A stretch of DNA of 7,286 bases from Chitinophagaceae bacterium (GCA_025455205.1 JALOMZ010000083.1:1-7286); one strand, 5' to 3'. Counted from the stretch's first letter, positions 1 through 5,988 are shown. Made by a program: numbers and translations. The notes: generated by a model not told the origin, from the sequence alone.

Positions 1-318
1 TATGTCGGCATCTCCCATGCCGTTCATGGGCACCAGGTGGATATGCGCATGGGGTACTTCAAAGCCGATGGTGATGATGTTCACCCGGTCGCAGCCAAAA
101 GCAGCGCGGATGGCATTGGCAATGGGCTTGCAGAAGGTGAGGTAGCCGTCGAGGTAATCGTCGGGCAGGTCAAACAGGCGGTCGGTTTCCATTTTGGGCA
201 CCACCAGGGTATGGCCTTCGGTGGCGGGGAAGATGTCGAGAAAGGCGTAAAATTTGTCGTTCTCGGCTATTTTGAAGGATGGGATCTCACCAGCGATGAT
301 CTTGCTGAAAATGGTCAT
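1..318 (-). CDS. HIT-family nucleotide-binding protein, C-terminal end outside the window
   Basis: The first 106 codons of a histidine-triad protein are present, and the reading frame runs off the left edge. Near the visible C-terminal part is the triad HAHIHLVP (about residues 92-99), which fits the HxHxHxx signature of the family. The N-terminus MTIFSKIIAGEIPSFKI and the segment ATEGHTLVVPK are typical of HINT/HIT hydrolases. These are small cytoplasmic enzymes that bind purine nucleotides and hydrolyse nucleoside phosphoramidates or dinucleotide substrates through the middle His of the triad; the substrate here cannot be told. Bacteroidota members are usually about 125-140 residues, so only a short tail is missing. 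The start is well supported: an AGGAGG ribosome site lies 5 bases upstream of ATG (324-329). The gene lies downstream of greA but is separated from it by a terminator and has its own candidate promoter. Confidence 0.93.
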   Translation of the reverse strand, partial: MTIFSKIIAGEIPSFKIAENDKFYAFLDIFPATEGHTLVVPKMETDRLFDLPDDYLDGYLTFCKPIANAIRAAFGCDRVNIITIGFEVPHAHIHLVPMNGMGDADI

Positions 319-365
319 GGTTACCTCCTGGAATCCCGGTTTGCAGGGGGGATTCTTTCTTCCAT

Positions 366-397
366 CAAAGTAAGGAAGGGCAGGCGATAAGGCCAAA
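366..397 (-). promoter_or_regulatory. Candidate Bacteroidota promoter of the HIT gene
   Basis: Read on the minus strand, TTTG (397-394) is followed after 20 bases by TTACTTTG (373-366), which matches the Bacteroidota -7 consensus TAnnTTTG at 7 of 8 positions including both required end groups. It sits between the greA terminator and the HIT start codon and would give a leader of about 40 bases. The second base of the -7 element is off consensus, so this is a moderate call. Confidence 0.45.
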
Positions 398-408
398 CAG
401 CCGGAATG

Positions 409-440
409 AAATAACAAGGCAGGCGCGGGGAGCGCCTGCC
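409..440 (-). terminator. Intrinsic terminator of greA
   Basis: A perfect 9-pair GC-rich stem (GGCAGGCGC at 418-426 with GCGCCTGCC at 432-440, 5-base loop) lies 26 bases after the greA stop codon. Read on the minus strand it is followed by TTGTTATTT, an interrupted U run. The plus strand has no comparable T run after the stem, so termination is expected for greA only, separating it from the HIT gene. Confidence 0.8.
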
Positions 441-466
441 TTGGTGGTTAAGATCCGTTTATGGTT

Positions 467-940
467 TTACACGCCAATATCTTCGATCTTGAATTTGAGG
501 ATACCGGTGGGCGCCTGCACTTCGGCGATATCGCCCACGGCCTTGCCAATAAGGCCTTTGCCAATGGGGGAAGTGGCGGAGATCTTGCCGGCTTTCAGGT
601 CGGCTTCCTTCTCACCCACAATGGTGTATTCCATGGTCTTCTTGGTAGCCAGGTTGGTAATCTTCACCCGCGTGAGGATGCTCACCTTGCTGGTGTCGAT
701 GCTGTTGGTGTCGAGGATGCGGCTGTTGGCAATAGCAGCTTCCAGCGCCTTGATCTTCGCTTCCAGGATACCCTGGGCCTCCTTGGCAGCATCATATTCT
801 GCATTTTCCTTCAGGTCTCCTTTCTCCCGGGCTTCGGCAATGGCGCGGCTGGCGGCCGGGCGCTCCACGGCCCGCATGTGCTGCAATTCAGCCTGCATTT
901 TCTCAAAGGTTTCCTGGGTCACATAATTCACTGCACTCAT
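467..940 (-). CDS. greA: Transcription elongation factor GreA
   Basis: A 157-residue protein, the normal length of GreA. GreA binds the secondary channel of RNA polymerase and stimulates cleavage of backtracked RNA, rescuing stalled elongation complexes. The N-terminal coiled coil (about residues 5-75) carries the tip motif GDLKENAEY at 41-49, including the two acidic residues (Asp42 and Glu45, equivalent to Asp41 and Glu44 of E. coli) that reach the active site. The C-terminal FKBP-like domain follows (about 80-157), with the conserved TSPIGKGLIGK segment. The frame is open 23 codons further upstream, but the ATG at 940 is chosen because it has a strong AGGAGGAG ribosome site 4 bases upstream (945-952) and because the protein then begins like other Bacteroidota GreA proteins. 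The gene has its own promoter, a structured leader and a terminator, so it appears to be monocistronic. Confidence 0.97.
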   Translation of the reverse strand: MSAVNYVTQETFEKMQAELQHMRAVERPAASRAIAEAREKGDLKENAEYDAAKEAQGILEAKIKALEAAIANSRILDTNSIDTSKVSILTRVKITNLATKKTMEYTIVGEKEADLKAGKISATSPIGKGLIGKAVGDIAEVQAPTGILKFKIEDIGV

Positions 941-984
941 TTGGCTCCTCCTGTGTTTTCTGAATAGGGGGTTGATTAAGACAG

Positions 985-1022
985 AAAAAAATAACAACGC
1001 CTCCACCATGGTGAAAGCGTTG
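985..1022 (-). terminator. Terminator-like hairpin in the greA leader (possible attenuator or source of a leader RNA)
   Basis: In minus-strand RNA the segment 1022-995 can form a 14-pair stem with no mismatch if two G-U pairs are allowed: CAACGC pairs with GCGTTG, then UUU with GAG, then CACCA with TGGTG (about the central four bases must stay unpaired as the loop). The stem is followed directly by UUAUUUUUUU (994-985). This is the anatomy of an intrinsic terminator, yet it lies between the greA promoter and the greA ribosome site. The two G-U pairs become C/A mismatches on the plus strand, so the structure belongs to the minus-strand RNA. The predicted transcript start lies only about 3-5 bases before the stem. 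It could prematurely end some greA transcripts, giving an RNA of roughly 40 bases, or act as a 5' stabilising hairpin. Confidence 0.65.
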
Positions 1023-1031
1023 CCATTGGGT

Positions 1032-1062
1032 CAAAAGTAGGAAAAAACAATTACGGGCAAAA
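1032..1062 (-). promoter_or_regulatory. Promoter of greA (Bacteroidota type)
   Basis: On the minus strand TTTTG (1062-1058) is followed after 18 bases by TACTTTTG (1039-1032), a perfect match to the Bacteroidota -7 consensus TAnnTTTG. The spacing lies in the range known for the housekeeping sigma factor of this phylum. Transcription would start near 1025-1027, giving a leader of about 85 bases that holds the terminator-like hairpin. The korA terminator lies just upstream, which fits an independent unit. Confidence 0.7.
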
Positions 1063-1108
1063 TTTCCGGGCAGGTTTTGCATTTTCTTGTTTCACCTGGT
1101 TCGGATGC

Positions 1109-1140
1109 AAAAAAAGCCTGCCGGGATGGTCTCGGCAGGC
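1109..1140 (-). terminator. Intrinsic terminator of korA
   Basis: An 8-pair GC-rich stem (GCCTGCCG at 1116-1123 with CGGCAGGC at 1133-1140, 9-base loop) is followed on the minus strand by seven uninterrupted T (1115-1109). It begins 27 bases past the korA stop codon. It is a strong, one-directional intrinsic terminator and closes the korA transcript with no second gene inside it. Confidence 0.9.
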
Positions 1141-1167
1141 GTTAATGTATTGCGTATGGCTGTGCTG

Positions 1168-3021
1168 TCAGAGATGTTTCCGAATCTCTTCCACCAGTTC
1201 TGTACGGGTGATGGGGGTACCCTTAATCTTGTGGTAACCTTTGGCGTCAACCAGGTACTGGTCGCGGATGATCTTGATAAGCTGGCCGTTGTTGATCTCC
1301 GGGATCAGCACGGTTTCGTAGTTTCTGAGTATGTGGCCCAGGTTCCTGGGGAAGGGACGCACATAGCGCAGGTGGGCATGGGCAATCTCATGGCCTTCGG
1401 CCTGCAGGTCGGACACGGCGGTTTTGATGGCGCCATAGGTGCTGCCCCAGCCAAGTACCAGCACTTTGCCTTTTTCAGGGCCGCTGTCGAGCTGCTGCTC
1501 GGGAATATACTGGGCAATGCGGTCCACCTTCTCCTGGCGCAGTTTCACCATTAGCTCGTGGTTATCGGGCTCATAGTTTACGTTGCCGGTGATATTCTGC
1601 TTTTCCAGGCCACCAATGCGGTGTTCCAGTCCGGCGGTGCCGGGCACAGCCCAGGGGCGGGCCAGCTTTTCATCGCGCTGGTAGGGCAGGTATTTCTCTT
1701 CGCCGTCAGCCAGGGCGGTCTTGAAGTGCACCTCGATCTTCGGCAGGTCGTCGGCATTGGGGAATCGCCAGGGTTCTGCGCCGTTGGCGATATAGCCATC
1801 GCTGAGCAGGATCACCGGGGTCATATGCTGCAGGGCCAGGCGTGCTGCTTCCAGGGCTACTTCAAAGCAGTCGGAAGGCGTGCTGGCGCTGATCACGGGC
1901 ATGGGGGCTTCGCCGTTGCGGCCATAGTAGGCTTGCAGCAGGTCGCTCTGCTCGGTTTTGGTGGGCAGGCCGGTGCTGGGGCCACCGCGCTGGATGTTCA
2001 CGATCACCAGCGGTATTTCCATCATCATGGCCAGGCCCATGGCTTCCGTTTTGAGGGCCATGCCCGGGCCGCTGGTGGTGGTTACACCCAGGCTGCCGCC
2101 GTAGCTGGCGCCAATGGCGGTGGCAATGGCGGCAATCTCGTCCTCGGCCTGGAAGGTGCGCACGCCAAAGTTCTTGTGGCGGCTCAGCTCGTGCAGGATA
2201 TCGCTGGCGGGCGTAATGGGATAGCTGCCCAGGAAAAGCGGCAGGCCGCACTGCTGGCTGGCAGCAATGAGGCCATAGGCCAGGGCCTGGTTGCCCATGA
2301 TGCTGCGGTATACGCCGGGCTCCATTTTGGCCTTCTCCACCTTGATCTGGGTGGTGAAGGTTTCGGTGGTATCGCCATAGTTGTAACCGGCCTGCAGCAC
2401 CTTGATATTGCTGTTGAGAATCTCGTCTTTCTTTCCAAACTTCTCCCGCAGGAAGCTGATGGTGCTGGCCATATCGCGGTCGAACATCCAGTACAGGAAG
2501 CCCAGCACAAACATGTTTTTGGCGCGGTCTTTTTCCTTGGTACCCATCGTGAATTCCTTGAGTGATTCACGGGTGAGCTTGGTAACGTCAATTTTGATGA
2601 GTTCGTAGCTGTCCAGGCTGCCGTCTTCCAGCGGGTTCACACCTTCGGGGTAGTTAGCCAGACGCAGGTTCTTGGCATCGAAGCCATCGGTATTGGCAAT
2701 GATCTTGCCGCCGGGCTTCAGGGCCTTGATGTTTACCTTAAGGGCAGCGGCGTTCATAGCCACCAGCACATCGCAGAGATCACCGGGGGTGAACACGGGG
2801 TTGCTGCTGAAGCGCAGCTGGAATCCCGATACGCCGGGGAGGGTGCCCTGCGGGGCGCGGATCTCGGCCGGAAAGTCCGGGAAGGTGGCCAGGTCAATGC
2901 CCATGAGGGCCGTGTTGTTGGTGAACTGGCTGCCGGTAAGCTGCATGCCGTCGCCACTGTCGCCGGCAAATTTGATCACTACATCCTTCAATACGGTGGT
3001 AGCGGAGGCAGAAGTACTCAT
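1168..3021 (-). CDS. korA: 2-oxoacid:acceptor (2-oxoglutarate:ferredoxin) oxidoreductase, fused gamma-alpha subunit
   Basis: A 617-residue protein in which the gamma and alpha domains of the 2-oxoacid:ferredoxin oxidoreductase family are fused, the usual form of KorA in Bacteroidota. With a KorB partner it oxidatively decarboxylates a 2-oxoacid (typically 2-oxoglutarate) to the acyl-CoA with transfer of electrons to ferredoxin, in the cytoplasm. The gamma domain (about 12-200) opens with the nucleotide-binding-like loop FAGDSGDGMQLTG (18-30). The alpha pyrimidine-binding domain starts near MGNQALAYG (242-250) and contains SYPITPASD and the family signature QRGGPSTGLPT (344-354). A C-terminal transketolase-like domain with VLGWGSTYGAIK follows. 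The TPP-binding and cluster-binding residues lie on the beta subunit, which is not encoded here, so the substrate is uncertain. The ATG at 3021 is preferred over an in-frame ATG 21 codons upstream because the latter would lie upstream of the likely promoter; there is no clear Shine-Dalgarno, which is common in this phylum. Confidence 0.94.
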   Translation of the reverse strand: MSTSASATTVLKDVVIKFAGDSGDGMQLTGSQFTNNTALMGIDLATFPDFPAEIRAPQGTLPGVSGFQLRFSSNPVFTPGDLCDVLVAMNAAALKVNIKALKPGGKIIANTDGFDAKNLRLANYPEGVNPLEDGSLDSYELIKIDVTKLTRESLKEFTMGTKEKDRAKNMFVLGFLYWMFDRDMASTISFLREKFGKKDEILNSNIKVLQAGYNYGDTTETFTTQIKVEKAKMEPGVYRSIMGNQALAYGLIAASQQCGLPLFLGSYPITPASDILHELSRHKNFGVRTFQAEDEIAAIATAIGASYGGSLGVTTTSGPGMALKTEAMGLAMMMEIPLVIVNIQRGGPSTGLPTKTEQSDLLQAYYGRNGEAPMPVISASTPSDCFEVALEAARLALQHMTPVILLSDGYIANGAEPWRFPNADDLPKIEVHFKTALADGEEKYLPYQRDEKLARPWAVPGTAGLEHRIGGLEKQNITGNVNYEPDNHELMVKLRQEKVDRIAQYIPEQQLDSGPEKGKVLVLGWGSTYGAIKTAVSDLQAEGHEIAHAHLRYVRPFPRNLGHILRNYETVLIPEINNGQLIKIIRDQYLVDAKGYHKIKGTPITRTELVEEIRKHL

Positions 3022-3056
3022 GTAATGGTAATAATGCGATGGTTGTTGAATGGTTA

Positions 3057-3086
3057 CAAATGTAAGGGGGCGGGGCCAATGCAAAA
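3057..3086 (-). promoter_or_regulatory. Promoter of korA (Bacteroidota type)
   Basis: On the minus strand TTTTG (3086-3082) is followed after 17 bases by TACATTTG (3064-3057), a perfect TAnnTTTG -7 element. It would give a leader of about 30 bases. The -7 element lies in the short dyad TTACA-AA-TGTAA (3054-3065), which could bear on regulation or be chance. Confidence 0.62.
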
Positions 3087-3129
3087 CAGGAGGAAAATCA
3101 GGGACCCAAAGATTCGCCGGGACCGAAAA

Positions 3130-3147
3130 ATACCCAAAAGAGGGTAT
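3130..3147. promoter_or_regulatory. Inverted repeat ATACCC-N6-GGGTAT, possible operator
   Basis: A perfect 6-base inverted repeat with a 6-base A-rich spacer (AAAAGA) lies about 45 bases upstream of the korA -33 element. The 12-base centre-to-centre spacing of the arms is in the range bound by dimeric regulators. Nothing in the window encodes an obvious regulator. In a 353-base region such a short dyad could arise by chance. Confidence 0.25.
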
Positions 3148-3288
3148 AGGCCTGCCGCGGAAGAAATGTCACATTTGAACCGGGTAAATGGAAAGGCCGG
3201 CTGTCCTCGGGCGGCTGGAGCGCTCACGCATGCGTCACCCCTCCATTCTCAATACCCCGCCTTTAGCGAATCTAACACCACACAAATG

Positions 3289-3318
3289 CCACCGCCTGTT
3301 TCGGGCGGTGGTTTTTTT
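3289..3318 (+). terminator. Plus-strand intrinsic terminator with no gene upstream
   Basis: CCACCGCC (3289-3296) pairs with GGCGGTGG (3304-3311); a G-U pair and a G-C pair extend the stem to 10 pairs around a TTT loop. Seven T follow directly (3312-3318). The minus strand lacks a T run on the other side, so it works only for plus-strand RNA. The nearest upstream gene, korA, points the other way and starts 268 bases away. The terminator must therefore end a small RNA, an antisense or spurious transcript, or part of the CHAT leader RNA. Confidence 0.8.
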
Positions 3319-3340
3319 CATGGGCAAAACGGGCTTCGCA

Positions 3341-3370
3341 TTGACCGCCCCCGGATATTGGCTACATTAA
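3341..3370 (+). promoter_or_regulatory. Weak candidate promoter of the CHAT gene
   Basis: TTGACC (3341-3346) is followed by TACATTAA (3363-3370), with 19 bases between TTG and TA. The first half of the -7 consensus TAnnTTTG is met but the final TG is not. If used, transcription would begin within a few bases of the ATG at 3375, making the mRNA almost leaderless, which agrees with the lack of a ribosome site. The match is partial and could be chance. Confidence 0.3.
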
Positions 3371-3374
3371 GCCA

Positions 3375-4745
3375 ATGAAAAACAAACTGCTATTGATGGC
3401 GCTGATGGCCATCCATCAACTGCTGGCGCAGGGGCCGGGAGATTCGGCATTTGACAGGTATTATTCCAAGGGATTGGAAAAGGTGAAGCAGTTGTACCGG
3501 TCGCGCGGACTGGAGCACGCTCCCTGTGCCGTAATTTCTTACGAAGGGGAGGCTGAAACCAAAGTACAAAACACCAGAAGTTGGGTGGAAGAGGAGGTGA
3601 TGGAACATTTTGATGGTGGCCTGGGTATCCTGTTTTATGAAGTGGCCGACGCTCATCTTACTATTTGGCTGGTACGCAGGCGGGAAGGAACGGGCTCTTA
3701 CCATTGGGTGCAAACCCGCACGCCGGTAACCGAAGCGCAGTTGGTCAATGCAGAATATGCGCTTCGCCAATCCCTGGGCGTGGAGGCCCTGAGTGTGGGC
3801 AGGGCTGCGGTTCCCACACAAAAGAACCGGTCGGTGATTCAGTCAAAAAAGGCGTTGCCGAAGTCAAACCTGGATGCGGCCATCAAGGAGGCCACCCAAC
3901 TGCTGCTGCCTCCTGCCATTGCTGCGCATCTGTCAGGGCTGCAGCATGTATACATAGTGCCCGAGTTCAATATCGGACAATTCCCGTTTCATGTATTGAA
4001 GCCCTTCGGGAATGGGGGCTACCTGGTGGACAGCCTTTCCCATTCTTTTGTGCCGCATCTGTGCAAGTTCAGTGATTTCTGGATGCTCAGTACTGCGCGG
4101 CAGCGCAGGCTGGGCGTACCCCAGGCCTTGCGCAGCAGCCATCCTGTGATCATAGGCAACCCGGCATACAGCAAGGATGGCGGCTATGTATTACCGGATT
4201 TGCCTGGGGCGGGTGAAGAAGCGCAAGCCGTGGCTGCCGCCTTGCAGGCCCAGGCTGTTACAGGTAAGGATGCCAGCATAGATTACTTTGTGCGGCAGGC
4301 CGGTGAGGCCGACTTGCTGTACCTGGCCACCCATGGTTATTTTGACTTTGACCGCTTGCTGGATGGCAGTTTTTTGGCCTTTGCACCCGACAGTGCGCAC
4401 CCGGATGGGCTGCTGACCGCCCGGTCTATCCAGGAAATGAAGCTTCCGGCAGAGATAGCGGTGTTGAGCGCCTGCCAAACCGGCTTTGGCAAGGTGTATG
4501 CCGGCGGCGCTATTGGTCTGGGCAGGGCATTCAATATTGCGGGTGTACCCTTCACTATTGTAAGCCTGTGGAGTGTGGATGATAAGGCAACGCAGGAATT
4601 GATGACCGGATTCATCCGCTTTTTGCGACGTCCCGAAAAGTTCTATCCGGCACAGCCACTGCGCCAGGCTGTGCTGCAACTGAAAAAGCAGTACAGCCAC
4701 CCGGTTTATTGGGCACCATTTTCCGTTTTCGGATTTACGTACTGA
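3375..4745 (+). CDS. Secreted CHAT-domain (caspase-like) protease without TPR repeats
   Basis: A 456-residue protein. Residues 1-18 form a signal peptide (basic MKNK, hydrophobic LLLMALMAIHQLLA) with likely cleavage before Gln19. The rest is largely one CHAT domain, a clan CD cysteine peptidase fold related to caspases and separase. Family features are the early strand segment GILFYEVADAHLTIWLV, then IVPEFNIGQFPFHVL, GGYLVDSLSHSFVPH, the catalytic His in LATHG (His320), and the catalytic Cys in LSACQTGFG (Cys367), followed by GLGRAFNIAGVPFTIVSLWSV. Both dyad residues are intact, so activity is plausible; the substrate is unknown. CHAT proteins of this phylum usually carry long N-terminal TPR arrays, whereas here only about 50 residues separate the signal peptide from the first CHAT strand. 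The start is set by the signal peptide; there is no Shine-Dalgarno. The gene stands alone, with korA divergent and an aminotransferase convergent 19 bases away. Confidence 0.9.
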   Translation: MKNKLLLMALMAIHQLLAQGPGDSAFDRYYSKGLEKVKQLYRSRGLEHAPCAVISYEGEAETKVQNTRSWVEEEVMEHFDGGLGILFYEVADAHLTIWLVRRREGTGSYHWVQTRTPVTEAQLVNAEYALRQSLGVEALSVGRAAVPTQKNRSVIQSKKALPKSNLDAAIKEATQLLLPPAIAAHLSGLQHVYIVPEFNIGQFPFHVLKPFGNGGYLVDSLSHSFVPHLCKFSDFWMLSTARQRRLGVPQALRSSHPVIIGNPAYSKDGGYVLPDLPGAGEEAQAVAAALQAQAVTGKDASIDYFVRQAGEADLLYLATHGYFDFDRLLDGSFLAFAPDSAHPDGLLTARSIQEMKLPAEIAVLSACQTGFGKVYAGGAIGLGRAFNIAGVPFTIVSLWSVDDKATQELMTGFIRFLRRPEKFYPAQPLRQAVLQLKKQYSHPVYWAPFSVFGFTY

Positions 4746-4764
4746 CGCAGGATGGATGACCCTT

Positions 4765-5988
4765 TCAGCTGGATGCAGCCTGTGTTGCCACAACAGCGCT
4801 GATGGTTTGCGTCAACAAGGCACAGGCCGCTTCCAGTTCCTGCTCTGTTATGATCAATGGTGGCGCCACCCGCAGGCAATGCGGGGCAAACAGGAACCAA
4901 TCGGTTACCAACCCGGCCTGCACAGCTGCATGGCAGATGCGCTGACAGAGATCAGCGCTTTCAAATTCTACTGCCAGCAGTAATCCGCGTCCGTGAATAT
5001 TTCTGATGGCCGGGTGCTGCAGGCACTGGCGAATAAGGGCTTCCTTTTCGGCCACGGCCGGCAGCAGGTGGTTGGCTGTCACCAGCTTTTGCAGCTCCTC
5101 CAGGGCGGCCCTGCCGGCAGCACAGCAAACCGGGTGGCCGGCAAAGGTGCTGATATGGCCCAGCACCGGCTGGTGGGTGAGCTGTTGCATGTGTTTATGC
5201 GAAGCAATGAAGGCACCCAGCGGGAGTCCGCCCCCCAGCGCCTTGCCCAGGAGCAGGATATCAGGCACCACACCATACTGCTCAAAGGCCCACATTGTGC
5301 CAGTTCGGCCAAAGCCAGTCTGTATCTCATCAAATACCAGCAGGGTGCCGGTGGCCGTGCATTTTTCCCGCAGGGCCTGCAGCCAGGCTTGTTCCGCCGG
5401 TTGGGCGCCCGCTTCGGCCTGTATTACCTCGGCCACCACACAGGCGGTAGCTTCCGTGATGCTGTCGATGGCTTCCTGCGTATTGAAATCCAGGTGCAGT
5501 ACATCGGGCAGCAGGGGCCGGTAGGCCTGGCGCCAGTATTCGCCACCCATGATGCTCAGGGCGCCCTGGGTGCTGCCGTGATAGGCATTGTTGAAGGCGA
5601 TGATCTGGCTGCGGTTGGTGACGCGCTTGGCCAGCTTCATGGCACCCTCCGTAGCTTCGGCGCCGCTGTTGGTGAAGTATACGCAGTTGAGTGAGGGAGG
5701 CAATAATTCCGAAAGTCTTTTTGCATACTGCACCTGCGGCGTTTCAATGATCTCGCCATACACCATCAGGTGCATGTAATCGTCAACCTGCTGGTGGATG
5801 GCTTCCTTCACCCTTTCATTGCCATGACCGATGTTCATCACACTGAAGCCGCTGATCAGGTCCACATAGGCTTTGCCGTTGGCATCCCACATATGAATGC
5901 CCTGCGCCTTCACAATCTCCAGGCCAATGGGGGCCGGAGAGGTTTGGGCTACGTGCTGCAGAAAAAGTTGGCGGTTACTTAAGGCCAT
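4765..5988 (-). CDS. Class III PLP-dependent aminotransferase (ornithine/GABA/acetylornithine-like)
   Basis: A 407-residue cytoplasmic enzyme of the class III (subgroup II) aminotransferases, which move an amino group, usually from the omega position of an amino acid, to a 2-oxoacid. Visible features are the cofactor phosphate-binding NSGAEATEG (107-115), YHGSTQG with its ring-stacking residue (136-142), the Asp that contacts the pyridine nitrogen in VFDEIQTGFGRTG (Asp220), and the Schiff-base lysine in LLLGKALGGGLPLG (Lys249). Length and order are normal. Closest in feel are the generic aspartate aminotransferase family proteins of Bacteroidota; ornithine, 4-aminobutyrate or acetylornithine specificity cannot be assigned from sequence alone, and no arginine or GABA pathway gene is next to it. 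The ATG at 5988 gives the usual N-terminus; the frame stays open 30 codons upstream to an ATG at 6078, but that would overlap the divergent gene and adds an unusual Arg-rich extension. No clear ribosome site is visible. Confidence 0.92.
   Translation of the reverse strand: MALSNRQLFLQHVAQTSPAPIGLEIVKAQGIHMWDANGKAYVDLISGFSVMNIGHGNERVKEAIHQQVDDYMHLMVYGEIIETPQVQYAKRLSELLPPSLNCVYFTNSGAEATEGAMKLAKRVTNRSQIIAFNNAYHGSTQGALSIMGGEYWRQAYRPLLPDVLHLDFNTQEAIDSITEATACVVAEVIQAEAGAQPAEQAWLQALREKCTATGTLLVFDEIQTGFGRTGTMWAFEQYGVVPDILLLGKALGGGLPLGAFIASHKHMQQLTHQPVLGHISTFAGHPVCCAAGRAALEELQKLVTANHLLPAVAEKEALIRQCLQHPAIRNIHGRGLLLAVEFESADLCQRICHAAVQAGLVTDWFLFAPHCLRVAPPLIITEQELEAACALLTQTISAVVATQAASS

Larger units (their letters stand above)
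3022..3374. other. Divergent intergenic region between korA and the CHAT gene
   Basis: These 353 bases hold no convincing gene. They contain the korA promoter on the minus strand, two short dyads at 3130-3147 and 3164-3176, two adjacent palindromes (GAGCGCTC at 3218-3225 and ACGCATGCGT at 3226-3235), a plus-strand intrinsic terminator at 3289-3318, and a weak promoter-like match just before the CHAT start. Because the terminator ends no visible coding sequence, a plus-strand small RNA or a leader of the CHAT mRNA starting somewhere in about 3090-3250 is possible. A near match to the -7 consensus, CACATTTG (3170-3177, 7 of 8), could start it, but I see no -33 TTG at the right distance. I could not match the region to tRNA, tmRNA, SRP RNA or 6S RNA. 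Confidence 0.6.

Noticed and set aside
941..1009. N-terminal extension of GreA from an ATG at 1009
   Set aside because: It would translate the leader hairpin and the U run; the ATG at 940 has a strong ribosome site and the standard GreA start.
1558..2565. A 335-codon open frame on the plus strand, antisense to korA
   Set aside because: It lies wholly inside the well-supported korA gene, is Gly/Ala/His-rich as expected for the complement of GC-rich codons, and resembles no family.
3256..3290. A tRNA-like fragment (GCGAATC near ACACCACA) that might mark an attachment site
   Set aside because: No acceptor, D or anticodon arm can be built on either strand, and the T-arm lacks its stem.
3025..3378. 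Open frames across the korA-CHAT intergenic region (also one at 3188-3370)
   Set aside because: They run through a strong terminator hairpin and its T run, lack ribosome sites and have Arg/Pro-rich sequences unlike any family.
3375..4745. A defence role of the CHAT protein as in gasdermin or Craspase systems
   Set aside because: No gasdermin, Cas or other defence gene is nearby, and the signal peptide puts the protein outside the cytoplasm.
4746..4764. A shared bidirectional terminator between the convergent CHAT and aminotransferase genes
   Set aside because: The 19-base gap holds no inverted repeat and no T run on either strand.
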